NCBI RefSeq assembly: GCF_014648395.1
Contig: NZ_BMRA01000003.1
Location: forward strand, 307,137-371,136
Reading direction: 5' to 3'
DNA: 64,000 bases
Origin: Micromonospora fulviviridis
Lineage (GTDB): Bacteria > Actinomycetota > Actinomycetes > Mycobacteriales > Micromonosporaceae
Shown here piece after piece: positions 27,050-34,414 of the stretch. Made by a program: the position numbers and the translations under genes. The notes under the pieces were generated by a model, which ran no database searches, was not told the origin of the DNA, and saw nothing but the letters and a program-made list of their open reading frames with translations. Each line of letters starts with the position of its first letter. The stretch's first letter is position 1.

Positions 27050-27940
27050 GTGAGACGGGCGGACCTCGGCGACGCCGACTGCGGCATCGCCCAGGCGCTC
27101 GGCGTGCTGGGCGACTGGTGGACGGTGCTCATCGTGCGCGAGGTCGCCGGCGGCACCACGCGCTTCGACGGGTTGCAGCGCGAGCTGGGCGTGAGCCGGC
27201 GGGCGCTCACCGAGCGGCTCGCCGGGCTGGTCGGGCACGGCGTGCTGCGCCGCGAGCCCTACTCGGCGCACCCGCCGCGCCACGACTACCTGCTCACCGC
27301 GAAGGGGGAGGCGCTGCTGCCGGTGCTGGTCGCCCTCCAGGACTGGGGCACCCGGCACGTGATGGGCGACGGCGGGCTGACGGCGACCGCCGACGCGGAC
27401 TCCGCCGAGGCGCGCCGGGCGCACCGGCTGGTCGGCCGCCGCGTACCCCCGATGAGCCTGGCCCGGCACGACGGCGGCGCGGAGTCACCGGCGATGCCCG
27501 GGCGGTGGACGGTGCTCTACCTCTTCCCGGGAGCGTTCGCGCCGGGCGCCCCGGCCCTCCCGCCGAGCTGGGGGGAGATCCCGGGCGCCGTCGGGTGCAC
27601 GCTCGAATCGCGCACGTACGCCGACCGGCACCCGCTGTTCCAGGCGGCCGGGGCCGAGGTGCGGGGCGTGAGCACCCAGCGTCCGGACCAGCTCGCCGCC
27701 TTCGCCGCGCACGCCCGGTTGCCGTACCCGTTGCTGTCCGATGAGGACGGCCGGCTCGCCGCCGGCCTGCTGCTGCCCACCTTCCGGGCCGGTGGTGTGG
27801 CCCGGTTCAAGCGGCTCACCCTGCTGCTGGACCCGGAGGCGGTGGTGCGGGCGGTGCAGTTCCCGGTCACCGACCCGGCCGGCTCGGTCGACGAGATGCT
27901 CGCCGAGGTGCGCCGCCGCACCGCCGCCGAGGCGGTCTAG
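27050..27940 (+). CDS. HxlR regulator fused to a peroxiredoxin-like domain
   Basis: 296 residues. Residues 1-105 are an HxlR winged helix (DCGIAQALGVLGDWWTVLIVREVAGG), with the conserved Cys11 that serves redox sensing in some members such as HypR. Residues 130-290 are a thioredoxin-fold peroxiredoxin-like domain: WTVLYLFPGAFAPG, GCTLESRTY, GVSTQRPDQLAAFAAHARLPYPLLSDEDG. Cys183 in GCT matches the likely peroxidatic position; related stand-alone proteins, as I recall, carry a second Cys (GCTxxSC) which is Arg here. A redox-sensing repressor is the natural reading, not proven. GGAGG precedes the GTG. Divergent from the MFS exporter. Confidence 0.85.
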   Translation: MRRADLGDADCGIAQALGVLGDWWTVLIVREVAGGTTRFDGLQRELGVSRRALTERLAGLVGHGVLRREPYSAHPPRHDYLLTAKGEALLPVLVALQDWGTRHVMGDGGLTATADADSAEARRAHRLVGRRVPPMSLARHDGGAESPAMPGRWTVLYLFPGAFAPGAPALPPSWGEIPGAVGCTLESRTYADRHPLFQAAGAEVRGVSTQRPDQLAAFAAHARLPYPLLSDEDGRLAAGLLLPTFRAGGVARFKRLTLLLDPEAVVRAVQFPVTDPAGSVDEMLAEVRRRTAAEAV

Positions 27941-27953
27941 GGGGTCCTGCCGC

Positions 27954-28670
27954 TCAGCGGGGCCGGCGGGACGAGGTCCAGCCCTGCTGGTGCAGCCGTT
28001 CGATGCCGTCCAGCAGCAGGTCCAGCGCGAACTCGAACTCGAACCGGTCGTCACAGCCCTGCCCGACGACCGACTCGTCGTCGTGGGACGCCGCCATGGC
28101 GATCTCCGCGAGGTGCGGGAACCGGGCCGCGACCTCCGGCGGGAAGGCTGCCGGCGGGGCCGGGGTGGTCGTGCCGGACCGGCCGACGCTCCGGGCGGCG
28201 TCGAACAGTTCCTGGCTGAAGCCCAGGATCCGGCTGCCCATCGCGTGCATCACGTGGTGCGCGAGGTCGGCGGAGAACCCGCCGGCCCGGAACGTCGCGA
28301 CCATCGAGTCGAGGTAGGCCAGGATGGCCGGTGTCGCCATGTTCCGCGACTCGATCGCGAGCGGCGCCCAGGGGTGGCGCCGCAGTGCCTCCCGCGCCGA
28401 GAGGATGCGCCCGCGGACCGTGTGCTTCCAGTCGGCGGCGGGCACCGGCGGGTCGATCTCGCCGACGACCACGTCGATCATGCCGTCGAGCAGTTCGTCC
28501 TTGTTGGCCACGTGCTTGTAGAGGGCCATCGGCACGACGCCCAGATCCTGGGCGAGGTTGCGCATGCTGAGGGACTCGATTCCGGCCAGGTCGGCCAGCG
28601 CGACGGCGGCGCGCAGGATCCGGTCCCTGCTCAGCGGCGTCCGGCGCAGCGTCTCAGCCTGCTCAGCCAT
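27954..28670 (-). CDS. TetR-family regulator (TetR/AcrR with TetR-C domain)
   Basis: 238 residues. Helix-turn-helix at about 15-60 (LSRDRILRAAVALADLAGIESLSMRNLAQDLGVVPMALYKHVANKDELLDGMIDVVVGEI), the same form as TetR proper. The C-terminal ligand domain fills the rest. ATG 28670 follows GAGGATCGAG and is the first Met before the HTH. Two perfect 15-bp operators lie in the divergent region with the quinone-oxidoreductase-like gene, so it very likely represses both. Confidence 0.93.
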   Translation of the reverse strand: MAEQAETLRRTPLSRDRILRAAVALADLAGIESLSMRNLAQDLGVVPMALYKHVANKDELLDGMIDVVVGEIDPPVPAADWKHTVRGRILSAREALRRHPWAPLAIESRNMATPAILAYLDSMVATFRAGGFSADLAHHVMHAMGSRILGFSQELFDAARSVGRSGTTTPAPPAAFPPEVAARFPHLAEIAMAASHDDESVVGQGCDDRFEFEFALDLLLDGIERLHQQGWTSSRRPR

Positions 28671-28712
28671 CTCGATCCTCGTCTTCCGGCGGCGGTGAAA
28701 ACCATAACGCCC

Positions 28713-28741
28713 TTGACGGGTGTACGGCGTACACCTACCGT
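28713..28741 (+). promoter_or_regulatory. Promoter of the quinone-oxidoreductase gene
   Basis: TTGACG (28713-28718) and TACCGT (28736-28741) are separated by 17 nt. Operator 1 lies within the spacer, so a bound TetR dimer would block RNA polymerase. Confidence 0.6.
28720..28734. promoter_or_regulatory. TetR operator 1
   Basis: GTGTACGGCGTACAC: 7-bp perfect arms around one central base. It is the exact reverse complement of operator 2, with 34 bp centre to centre. Confidence 0.85.
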
Positions 28742-28753
28742 GTTTCCCATGAG

Positions 28754-28768
28754 GTGTACGCCGTACAC
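28754..28768. promoter_or_regulatory. TetR operator 2
   Basis: GTGTACGCCGTACAC: 7-bp perfect arms around one central base, in the 5' leader of the downstream gene, 14 nt before its ATG. Confidence 0.85.
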
Positions 28769-28782
28769 TGAGGGAGGGCAAG

Positions 28783-29766
28783 ATGAAGGCGATCGTCCAG
28801 GACCGGTACGGGCCCCCGGAGACGCTCACGCTCGCGGAGGTGGACACGCCGGTGCCCGCCGCCGACGAGGTGCTCGTGCGGGTGGAGGCCGCCGCGCTGA
28901 ACGCGTACGACTGGCACGCCATGCGCGGCGATCCCCGGCTGGCGCGGCTGGCGATGGGCCGGTCGAAGCCCCGGGCGCGCGTCCGTGGCCGGGACTTCGC
29001 CGGCCGGGTCGAGGCCGTCGGCGCCCACGTCCGAGAGGTGCGCCCGGGTGACGCCGTCTTCGGCGACCTCGGCGAGGCCGACGGCGCGTTCGCCGAGTAC
29101 GTGCGCGTGCCCGAGACCCTGGTCGCCGCGCGGCCGGGGAACCTGACGCCGCAGCAGGCGGCCGCCCTGCCGCTGGCCGGCGTCACCGCGCTCCTGGGGC
29201 TGCGCGACGCCGGGCAGGTGCAGCCCGGTCACCGGGTGCTCGTCAACGGCGCCTCCGGCGGCGTCGGCACCCTGGCGGTCCAACTGGCCAAGGTGCTCGG
29301 CGCGACCGTGACCGGGGTGTGCAGCACCCGCAACGTGGACCTGGTCCGCTCACTCGGCGCCGACCACGTCGTCGACTACACCCGCGACGACTTCACCCGC
29401 GACACCGGCCGTCACGACGTCGTGTTCGACCTCGTCGGCAACCGCTCGCTCACCGCGCTGCGGCGGGCGCTGACCCCGACCGGGACGCTGGTGCTCTCCG
29501 GCGGCGGCGTGTACCGCGGCGGCAGCCTCGTCGGGCCGGTCTGGCTCATCGCGCGCGGGCGGCTGCTGGCGCCCTTCGTCCGGCAGCGCATCGTCGCACT
29601 GGCGACGGCGCCCGGCCGGCAGCACCTCGACACGCTCCGCGCCCACGCCGAGGCCGGCCGCCTCACCCCGGTGATCGACCGGACCTATCCGCTCCACGAG
29701 GTGCCCCGGGCCATCCGGTACCTCGAAGGCGAGCATGCGCGGGCGAAGGTCGTCATCACGGTCTAG
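28783..29766 (+). CDS. NADPH:quinone oxidoreductase-like MDR protein
   Basis: 327 residues, zinc-free medium-chain reductase. MKAIVQDRYGPPETLTLAEV, AAALNAYDWHAMRGDP and GRDFAGRVEAVGAHV belong to the N-terminal catalytic domain; GASGGVGTLAVQLAKVLGATVTGVCSTRN is the NADPH site. No zinc-binding cysteines are present. Such enzymes reduce quinones or reactive carbonyls. The expression signals carry two TetR operators, so induction by an electrophile or drug is likely. GGGAGGG precedes the ATG. Overlaps the convergent GNAT gene by 4 nt. Confidence 0.92.
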   Translation: MKAIVQDRYGPPETLTLAEVDTPVPAADEVLVRVEAAALNAYDWHAMRGDPRLARLAMGRSKPRARVRGRDFAGRVEAVGAHVREVRPGDAVFGDLGEADGAFAEYVRVPETLVAARPGNLTPQQAAALPLAGVTALLGLRDAGQVQPGHRVLVNGASGGVGTLAVQLAKVLGATVTGVCSTRNVDLVRSLGADHVVDYTRDDFTRDTGRHDVVFDLVGNRSLTALRRALTPTGTLVLSGGGVYRGGSLVGPVWLIARGRLLAPFVRQRIVALATAPGRQHLDTLRAHAEAGRLTPVIDRTYPLHEVPRAIRYLEGEHARAKVVITV

Positions 29767-30311
29767 GCGCCGGCACGCCACTCGGTGGCCAGCAGTGACC
29801 AGACCTCGATGTCGAGCCGTTCGCCGAGGAAGGGGAACGCGGCGCGCAGCACGCCCTCGCGGGTCATGCCCAGCCGCTGCGCCACCGCCCGGCTGCGCGC
29901 GTTGTGCGGGACGGTCCGCCACTCCACCCGGGCCAGGCCACGCTCGACGAGCGCCCAGTCGATCATCCGCTGGGCGGCCCGGGTCACCAGCCCGTGCCCC
30001 TCGGCCTCCGGCGCGAGCCAGACCCCGATCTCGCAGACCCCGGCCGCCGCGTCGAAGGTGCGGAACAGGGTGCCGCCGACCAGCTTCCCGTCCAGCCGGA
30101 TGCCGTGGATCGAGCCGGCGTCGCGGGCCTGGGCGTCGGCGTAGCGCTGGAGGAAGGCGCGGGCGGCGTCGGTGTCGGTGACGGTGTGCGCCCAGGGGAG
30201 CCAGGGCGCGAGGTGGGTACGGGTGCGCGCCACGAAGTCGGCGAACTCCGCCGCCTGCCACGGGGCGAGCGGGTGCAGGGCGGCGCGGTCGGTGAGGGGA
30301 AGGGAGAACAT
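29763..30311 (-). CDS. GNAT N-acetyltransferase (RimJ/RimL-like)
   Basis: 182 residues. The acetyl-CoA fold is shown by IGVWLAPEAEGHGLVTRAAQRMIDWALVERGLARVEWRTVPHNARSRAVAQRLGMTREGVLR, with the GHG pyrophosphate loop and the terminal NxRSRxVAxRLGM signature of the RimJ/RimL group. Substrate may be a ribosomal protein N-terminus or a small amine. Start ATG 30311 is preceded by a GGAG; the longer frame to 30368 would cross the shared promoter of the TetR gene. Confidence 0.88.
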   Translation of the reverse strand: MFSLPLTDRAALHPLAPWQAAEFADFVARTRTHLAPWLPWAHTVTDTDAARAFLQRYADAQARDAGSIHGIRLDGKLVGGTLFRTFDAAAGVCEIGVWLAPEAEGHGLVTRAAQRMIDWALVERGLARVEWRTVPHNARSRAVAQRLGMTREGVLRAAFPFLGERLDIEVWSLLATEWRAGA

Positions 30312-30345
30312 GTCGCTCCAAGGTGCGTACCGAACGTTTGTTATG

Positions 30346-30351
30346 TACTGT
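30346..30351 (+). promoter_or_regulatory. -10 hexamer TACTGT of the TetR gene (leaderless)
   Basis: TACTGT ends 7 nt before the GTG at 30359. Upstream, CGAACGTTTG (30331-30340) is an imperfect palindrome centred on AACGTT and may be an operator. Confidence 0.5.
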
Positions 30352-30358
30352 AGCGGGT

Positions 30359-30949
30359 GTGCCGGCACGAGGTGACCACGACGCCCGCCGCGCCGACGTC
30401 TCGGCGGCGGTCTGGCGGGTGCTCGCCACCCGCGGTTTCGGCGGGTTGACCCTGCGCGCGGTGGCCGCCGAGATGGGTGTCTCCACCGGGCTGCTGACCC
30501 ACTACTTCCCGAACAAGCGGGCCCTGGTGCGGCACGCCGTCGACGTTGCCGAGCGGCACACCGACGCGCGCGACCGCCATGCCGCGGCGGGGGAGGGGCG
30601 GCCGGCGCTGCGCGCCGCCCTACTGGACGTCCTGCCGCTGACCGACGAGGCGACCGTGATGAGCCGCGTCTGGGTCAGCTACTGGGACGGCGCGCTCGCC
30701 GACGAGGAGTTCGCCGCCGACCAGCGCCGCCGCTACGACCGGTGGCGGGCGCGGCTGCGCTCCCACGTGGACGCCGCGCTGGGCGGGGCGCCCGCCGGGC
30801 CGGGCGCCGACCCCGACGACCTGGCGGCCACCTGCGCGGCCTTCGCGCACGGCCTGGTCGTCCAGGCGCTCTTCGACCCGGCCGCCTTCCCGGCGCCCCG
30901 GCAGGTGGCGCTGCTCGACCGCTTCCTCGCCGACCTGTTCCCGGCCTGA
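30359..30949 (+). CDS. TetR-family regulator
   Basis: 196 residues. HTH at about 12-55: VSAAVWRVLATRGFGGLTLRAVAAEMGVSTGLLTHYFPNKRALVRHAVDVAERH, with the GLLTHYF recognition helix typical of the BetI-like branch. The C-terminal ligand domain is ordinary. GTG start selected from the leaderless -10. Divergent from the GNAT gene 47 nt away, which is the likely target. Confidence 0.9.
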   Translation: MPARGDHDARRADVSAAVWRVLATRGFGGLTLRAVAAEMGVSTGLLTHYFPNKRALVRHAVDVAERHTDARDRHAAAGEGRPALRAALLDVLPLTDEATVMSRVWVSYWDGALADEEFAADQRRRYDRWRARLRSHVDAALGGAPAGPGADPDDLAATCAAFAHGLVVQALFDPAAFPAPRQVALLDRFLADLFPA

Positions 30950-31146
30950 CCGGCAGCCGGACCGAGCGTTTCCGGAACTTGTTGTCGGCCCCGGTGGCCG
31001 CCGCCTAAACTCCGATCCGACCGCACCAATTTGCGGTCATCTATCTCGTCTCCGAGGGTCCGGGCCGCCGTCGAAGGCGCCTCGCCGGCGAGCACGCCGC
31101 GGGCGCGCCTGCGCTGCGCGGCGTCCCCACCACCTGAGGAGATGCC

Positions 31147-32466
31147 ATGCTGCCCAGAAGGAGAAGACTCAGACTGCTCGGCGCCGCCGTGGTCGCCGCC
31201 GGGCTGGCCGCCCTGGCGGCGGTCACCGTCCCCGGCCCCGCCGCGGCGGCCGCGCTGACCGAGGTGACGAACTTCGGGGCCAACCCGAGCAACCTGCGGA
31301 TGTACCTGTACGTCCCGGACACCGTCGCGGCGCGTCCCGGGCTGCTCGTGGTCAACCACTACTGCACGGGTTCCGGGCCGGCCATGTACTCCGGCACCCA
31401 GTTCGCCGCGCTGGCCGACCGGTACGGCTACCTCGTCGTCTACCCCTCGGTGACCCGGAGCAGCCAGTGCTTCGACGTCTCCTCACCCCAGGCGCTGCGC
31501 CGCGACGGCGGCAGCGACCCGGTGGGCATCAAGTCGATGGTCGATCACGTGCGGCAGCGGTACCCCGTCGACCCGAACCGGATCTTCGCCACCGGCGTCT
31601 CGTCCGGCGCGATGATGACCAACGTGCTGCTCGGGCTCTACCCGGACGTGTTCAGCGCGGGCGCGGCCTTCGCCGGCGTGCCCTTCGGCTGCTTCGCCAC
31701 CACCAACGGCTCGGAGTGGAACAGCGAGTGCGCCAACGGCCAGGTCGTGAAGACCCCGCAGCAGTGGGGTGACCTGGTCCGCAACGCGTACCCGGGGTAC
31801 AGCGGGCGGCGGCCCCGGATGCAGGTCTGGCACGGGACCAACGACGAGACCCTGCGCTACCCGAACTTCACCGAAGAGATCAAGCAGTGGACCAACGTGA
31901 ACGGGCTGAGCCAGACGCCTTCGTACACCGACAGCCCGCAGTCCGGCTACACCCGGACGAGGTACGGCGGCACCGGCGGCACCGCGACGGTCGAGGCGAT
32001 CAGCATGCAGGGCGTCTCGCACAACCTGCCGGTCGACGCGGCCCAGGCGGTGCGGTTCTTCGGCCTGGACACCAGCACGCCGCCCACGAGCCCGCCGCCG
32101 ACCAGCACCCCGCCCAGCACGCCGCCGCCCACGACGCCGCCGCCGTCCGGCGGGTGCCGCGTCGCGTACGCGGTGAACGCCTGGAACACCGGGCTGACCG
32201 CGTCCGTCACGATCACCAACACCGCCGCCACGGCGGTCAACGGCTGGAGCCTCGCCTTCACCCTGCCCGCCGGGCAGACCGTCACCAACGGCTGGAACGC
32301 CACGTACGCCCCGACCAGCGGAGCGGTGACCGCCCGCAACGTCTCCTACAACGGGACCATCGCGCCGAACGGCTCGGTGGACATCGGCTTCCAGGCCACC
32401 CACACCGGTAACACCGGCAAGCCCACCTCCTTCACCCTCAACGGCACCGCCTGCACGGTCGCCTAA
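31147..32466 (+). CDS. Secreted PHB-depolymerase/CE1-type esterase with CBM2
   Basis: 439 residues. A basic signal peptide of about 36 residues (RRRRLRLLGAAVVAAGLAAL, AxA-type cleavage) is followed by an alpha/beta-hydrolase domain (about 37-305): oxyanion region LLVVNHYCTGSG, nucleophile Ser152 in TGVSSGAMM, Asp in VWHGTNDETL, His in GVSHNLPVD. The family includes acetylxylan and feruloyl esterases and PHB depolymerases. A Pro/Thr/Ser linker (about 308-335) joins a C-terminal CBM2 (336-439) with Cys at both ends (GGCRVAYAV ... NGTACTVA) and surface Trp residues for cellulose. Likely an acetylxylan or feruloyl esterase acting on plant wall. Confidence 0.92.
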   Translation: MLPRRRRLRLLGAAVVAAGLAALAAVTVPGPAAAAALTEVTNFGANPSNLRMYLYVPDTVAARPGLLVVNHYCTGSGPAMYSGTQFAALADRYGYLVVYPSVTRSSQCFDVSSPQALRRDGGSDPVGIKSMVDHVRQRYPVDPNRIFATGVSSGAMMTNVLLGLYPDVFSAGAAFAGVPFGCFATTNGSEWNSECANGQVVKTPQQWGDLVRNAYPGYSGRRPRMQVWHGTNDETLRYPNFTEEIKQWTNVNGLSQTPSYTDSPQSGYTRTRYGGTGGTATVEAISMQGVSHNLPVDAAQAVRFFGLDTSTPPTSPPPTSTPPSTPPPTTPPPSGGCRVAYAVNAWNTGLTASVTITNTAATAVNGWSLAFTLPAGQTVTNGWNATYAPTSGAVTARNVSYNGTIAPNGSVDIGFQATHTGNTGKPTSFTLNGTACTVA

Positions 32467-32476
32467 CAGTGTCTGC

Positions 32477-32511
32477 GGCGGTCGCCTGGAACACCATCCC
32501 AGGCGGCCGCC
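32477..32511 (+). terminator. Hairpin terminator after esterase
   Basis: GGCGGTCGCCTGG (32477-32489) pairs with CCAGGCGGCCGCC (32499-32511): a 13-bp stem with one G-U pair and a 9-nt loop. Confidence 0.7.
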
Positions 32512-32552
32512 ACCGTTATGCCCCGGTCCCCGCTTACTGATGGACTTCCATA

Positions 32553-32566
32553 AGGCGCGAAAGCCT
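32553..32566 (+). other. Small hairpin, candidate left end of the TnpB element
   Basis: AGGC-GCGAAA-GCCT lies about 200 nt upstream of tnpB, in sequence visibly lower in GC than the host genes. IS200/IS605 elements end in such subterminal hairpins, but I cannot fix the boundary. The rest of 32512-32748 shows no convincing gene. Confidence 0.3.
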
Positions 32567-32761
32567 CACGCGAGCTGGCCCGCCACTTCCTCGCTGTCGT
32601 TCCCGGATGGCCCGCCATCGGCAGCAACCTCAGCCATCGGAAGCACGAGGGTCCGAACGTCGCAAGCCCTCGCTTGAGCCGACGAGCTCACCCCCAGGGA
32701 CTTGGTGTCCGCCGGTTGGATTTCGCGCAGGCTGTCGTAGGCCATCGGTAATTTGTCCTGT

Positions 32762-34072
32762 GTGCAGCTTCGGTACAGCTACCGCATCTATCCGGACTTG
32801 GGTCAGCAGCAGGCGTTGGCGCGGGCGTTCGGGTGTGCTCGGGTGGTGTTCAACGATGGGCTGCGCGCGCGACAGCAGGCACGGGAGGCGGGCGAGGCAT
32901 ACCTGTCGGATGGCGCCCTGTCGAAGCGGATCATCACCGAGGCCAAGCGCACTTCAGAGCGGGCATGGCTTGGCGAGGTGTCGGTCGTGGTGCTGCAGCA
33001 GGCCCTCGCAGACCTGAATGTTGCATACCGGAACTTTTTCGCCTCGTTGTCCGGCAAGCGCAAGGGGCGCAGGGTGGCGCCGCCGCGGTTCCGGTCTCGG
33101 AAGGACAACCGGCAGGCGATTCGGTTCACCAGGAATTCCCGTTTTGCAGTGTTGGCCAATGGGCGACTGCGGCTGCCGAAGGTCGGGGAGGTGATAGTTC
33201 GGTGGTCACGGCCGTTGCCGGTTGCACCCACGTCAGTGACAGTGATCAAGGATGCTGCCGGCCGCTATTTCGCCTCGTTCGTCGTGGCCGTTGCCGGCGA
33301 GCCGATGCCACCGGTCGATGCCGAGGTGGGCATCGACTTGGGGCTGACCCATTTCGCGGTTCTGTCCAATGGAACGAAGGTCGCGGCGCCGAGGTTCCTG
33401 CGCCGCGCTGCCGGTAAGCTGCGTCGGTTGCAGCAGGGTGTGTCCCGAAAACAGCGGGGCAGCAACAACCGCAAGAAGGCTGTTGCCAAGGTCGCCAGAG
33501 CACACGCCCGGGTGGCCGACACCCGGCGGGACTGGCAGCACAAGCTGTCCACACGGATCATCCGCGACAACCAAGCGGTGTACGTGGAGGACCTGTGCGT
33601 TGTCGGGCTAGGCCGAACCCGGCTGGCCAAGTCCGTGTACGACGCCGGCTGGGCGGCATTCCTTGGGATGCTGGAGTACAAGGCCGCCCGGTACGGGCGC
33701 GCCTTCGCGAGGATCAATCGGTTCGCGCCAACGTCGCAGACCTGCTCGTCGTGCGGGCGGGTCGACGGACCGAAGCCGTTGGGCGTCCGGTCGTGGGCCT
33801 GCCCGTGCGGGGCAGCCCACGATCGGGACGTCAACGCGGCGGTCAACGTGCTCGCGGCGGGACGCGCCGAGAGCCTAAACGTCTGTGGAGCGCAGGTAAG
33901 ACCGGCACGCGTGCCGGCACCGCGCGAAGAAGCAGAAATCCACCCGGATGCTGCGCAGTTTCCCGCATGCAGCGTGGAGGGAGCCCCGTCAATTGAGGCG
34001 GAGGGAACGTCAATTCAACGTCGATCCGACCGTAGCCCATCAGGACGGGAGTGCGGTTCGACGGCCTACTAA
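32762..34072 (+). CDS. tnpB: TnpB, RNA-guided nuclease of an IS200/IS605-type element
   Basis: 436 residues. N-terminal HTH (LRYSYRIYPDLGQQQALARAFGCARVVFND), then a RuvC-like nuclease with all catalytic residues: Asp in GIDLGLTHF, Glu in YVEDLCVVG, Asp in HDRDVNAAVNV. A four-Cys zinc finger is present (CSSCG ... CPCG). No tnpA is nearby, so the element is non-autonomous or an IS607/IS605 remnant. I chose GTG 32762 because TAATTT (32749-32754) is 7 nt upstream. After NVCGAQVRP the frame runs through the putative guide-RNA end and about 20 codons into flanking DNA before stopping. Base composition is clearly lower in GC than its neighbours. Confidence 0.92.
   Translation: MQLRYSYRIYPDLGQQQALARAFGCARVVFNDGLRARQQAREAGEAYLSDGALSKRIITEAKRTSERAWLGEVSVVVLQQALADLNVAYRNFFASLSGKRKGRRVAPPRFRSRKDNRQAIRFTRNSRFAVLANGRLRLPKVGEVIVRWSRPLPVAPTSVTVIKDAAGRYFASFVVAVAGEPMPPVDAEVGIDLGLTHFAVLSNGTKVAAPRFLRRAAGKLRRLQQGVSRKQRGSNNRKKAVAKVARAHARVADTRRDWQHKLSTRIIRDNQAVYVEDLCVVGLGRTRLAKSVYDAGWAAFLGMLEYKAARYGRAFARINRFAPTSQTCSSCGRVDGPKPLGVRSWACPCGAAHDRDVNAAVNVLAAGRAESLNVCGAQVRPARVPAPREEAEIHPDAAQFPACSVEGAPSIEAEGTSIQRRSDRSPSGRECGSTAY
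33850..34034 (+). ncRNA. Putative reRNA (omega RNA) overlapping the tnpB 3' end
   Basis: TnpB guide RNAs derive from the 3' end of the element. At 33984-34013 the hairpin-like CCCCGTCAATTGAGGCGG followed by AGGGAACGTCAA resembles the terminal scaffold of actinobacterial TnpB elements, which as I recall often end in a CCCCGTC...GGCGGGGAGG(A)nGTCAA pattern. The guide would then start near 34014. The 5' boundary is only a guess. Confidence 0.5.
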
Positions 34073-34179
34073 CCGTCTCGCCCGGCGGCAACGGGTCGAT
34101 CACTTACGTCATCAACGACACCGGCGGCACGGCGCAGGGCACGAACACCCTCCCCGTAAACGTGGTCAGCTATGCCTAA
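34051..34179 (+). pseudogene. C-terminal remnant of a gene cut by the TnpB element
   Basis: After the element an open frame of 42 residues reads FDGLLTVSPGGNGSITYVIN then ends LPVNVVSYA. The Gly/Asn/Thr-rich beta-like sequence looks like the end of a secreted or phage-type beta protein. There is no ribosome site and no matching 5' half is visible left of tnpB. The family is not recognised. Confidence 0.45.
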
Positions 34180-34287
34180 CCGGACCGGGGGCGGCGGCGG
34201 AACCCGCCGCACCGGCCCCGCACATGACCGTGGCCCCGGCGGGTACGCGACCCCGAACGGGGTTACCACCGGGAACGGAGGTGCGGG

Positions 34288-34410
34288 ATGAAGGTCCGAA
34301 GCTCCCTGCGCGCGCTGAAGCGCAAGGCCAACTCGATCGTGGTACGCCGCCGGGGCAAGGTCTTCGTGCTCAACAAGGCCGATCCCCGACAGAAGGCCCG
34401 CCAGGGCTGA
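34288..34410 (+). CDS. rpmJ2: Ribosomal protein bL36, zinc-free paralogue
   Basis: 40 residues: [20 protein letters not shown] followed by [20 protein letters not shown]. This is bL36, but the zinc-binding Cys/His of the standard form are absent, so it is the C-minus paralogue (YkgO type) that replaces the zinc form under zinc limitation. Usually Zur-controlled; I see no clear Zur box in the 100 nt upstream. Start ATG follows GGAGGTGCGGG. It lies outside any ribosomal operon. Confidence 0.93.
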   Translation: MKVRSSLRALKRKANSIVVRRRGKVFVLNKADPRQKARQG

Positions 34411-34414
34411 CCGG

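Noticed and set aside
27954..29186. 410-residue extension of the TetR frame across its divergent neighbour
   Set aside because: It would cover the operators and the antisense of the MDR gene; the HTH begins right after ATG 28670.
32762..34072. TnpB as a CRISPR Cas12 effector
   Set aside because: Length, zinc finger and single RuvC layout fit TnpB; no array or Cas1/Cas2 nearby.
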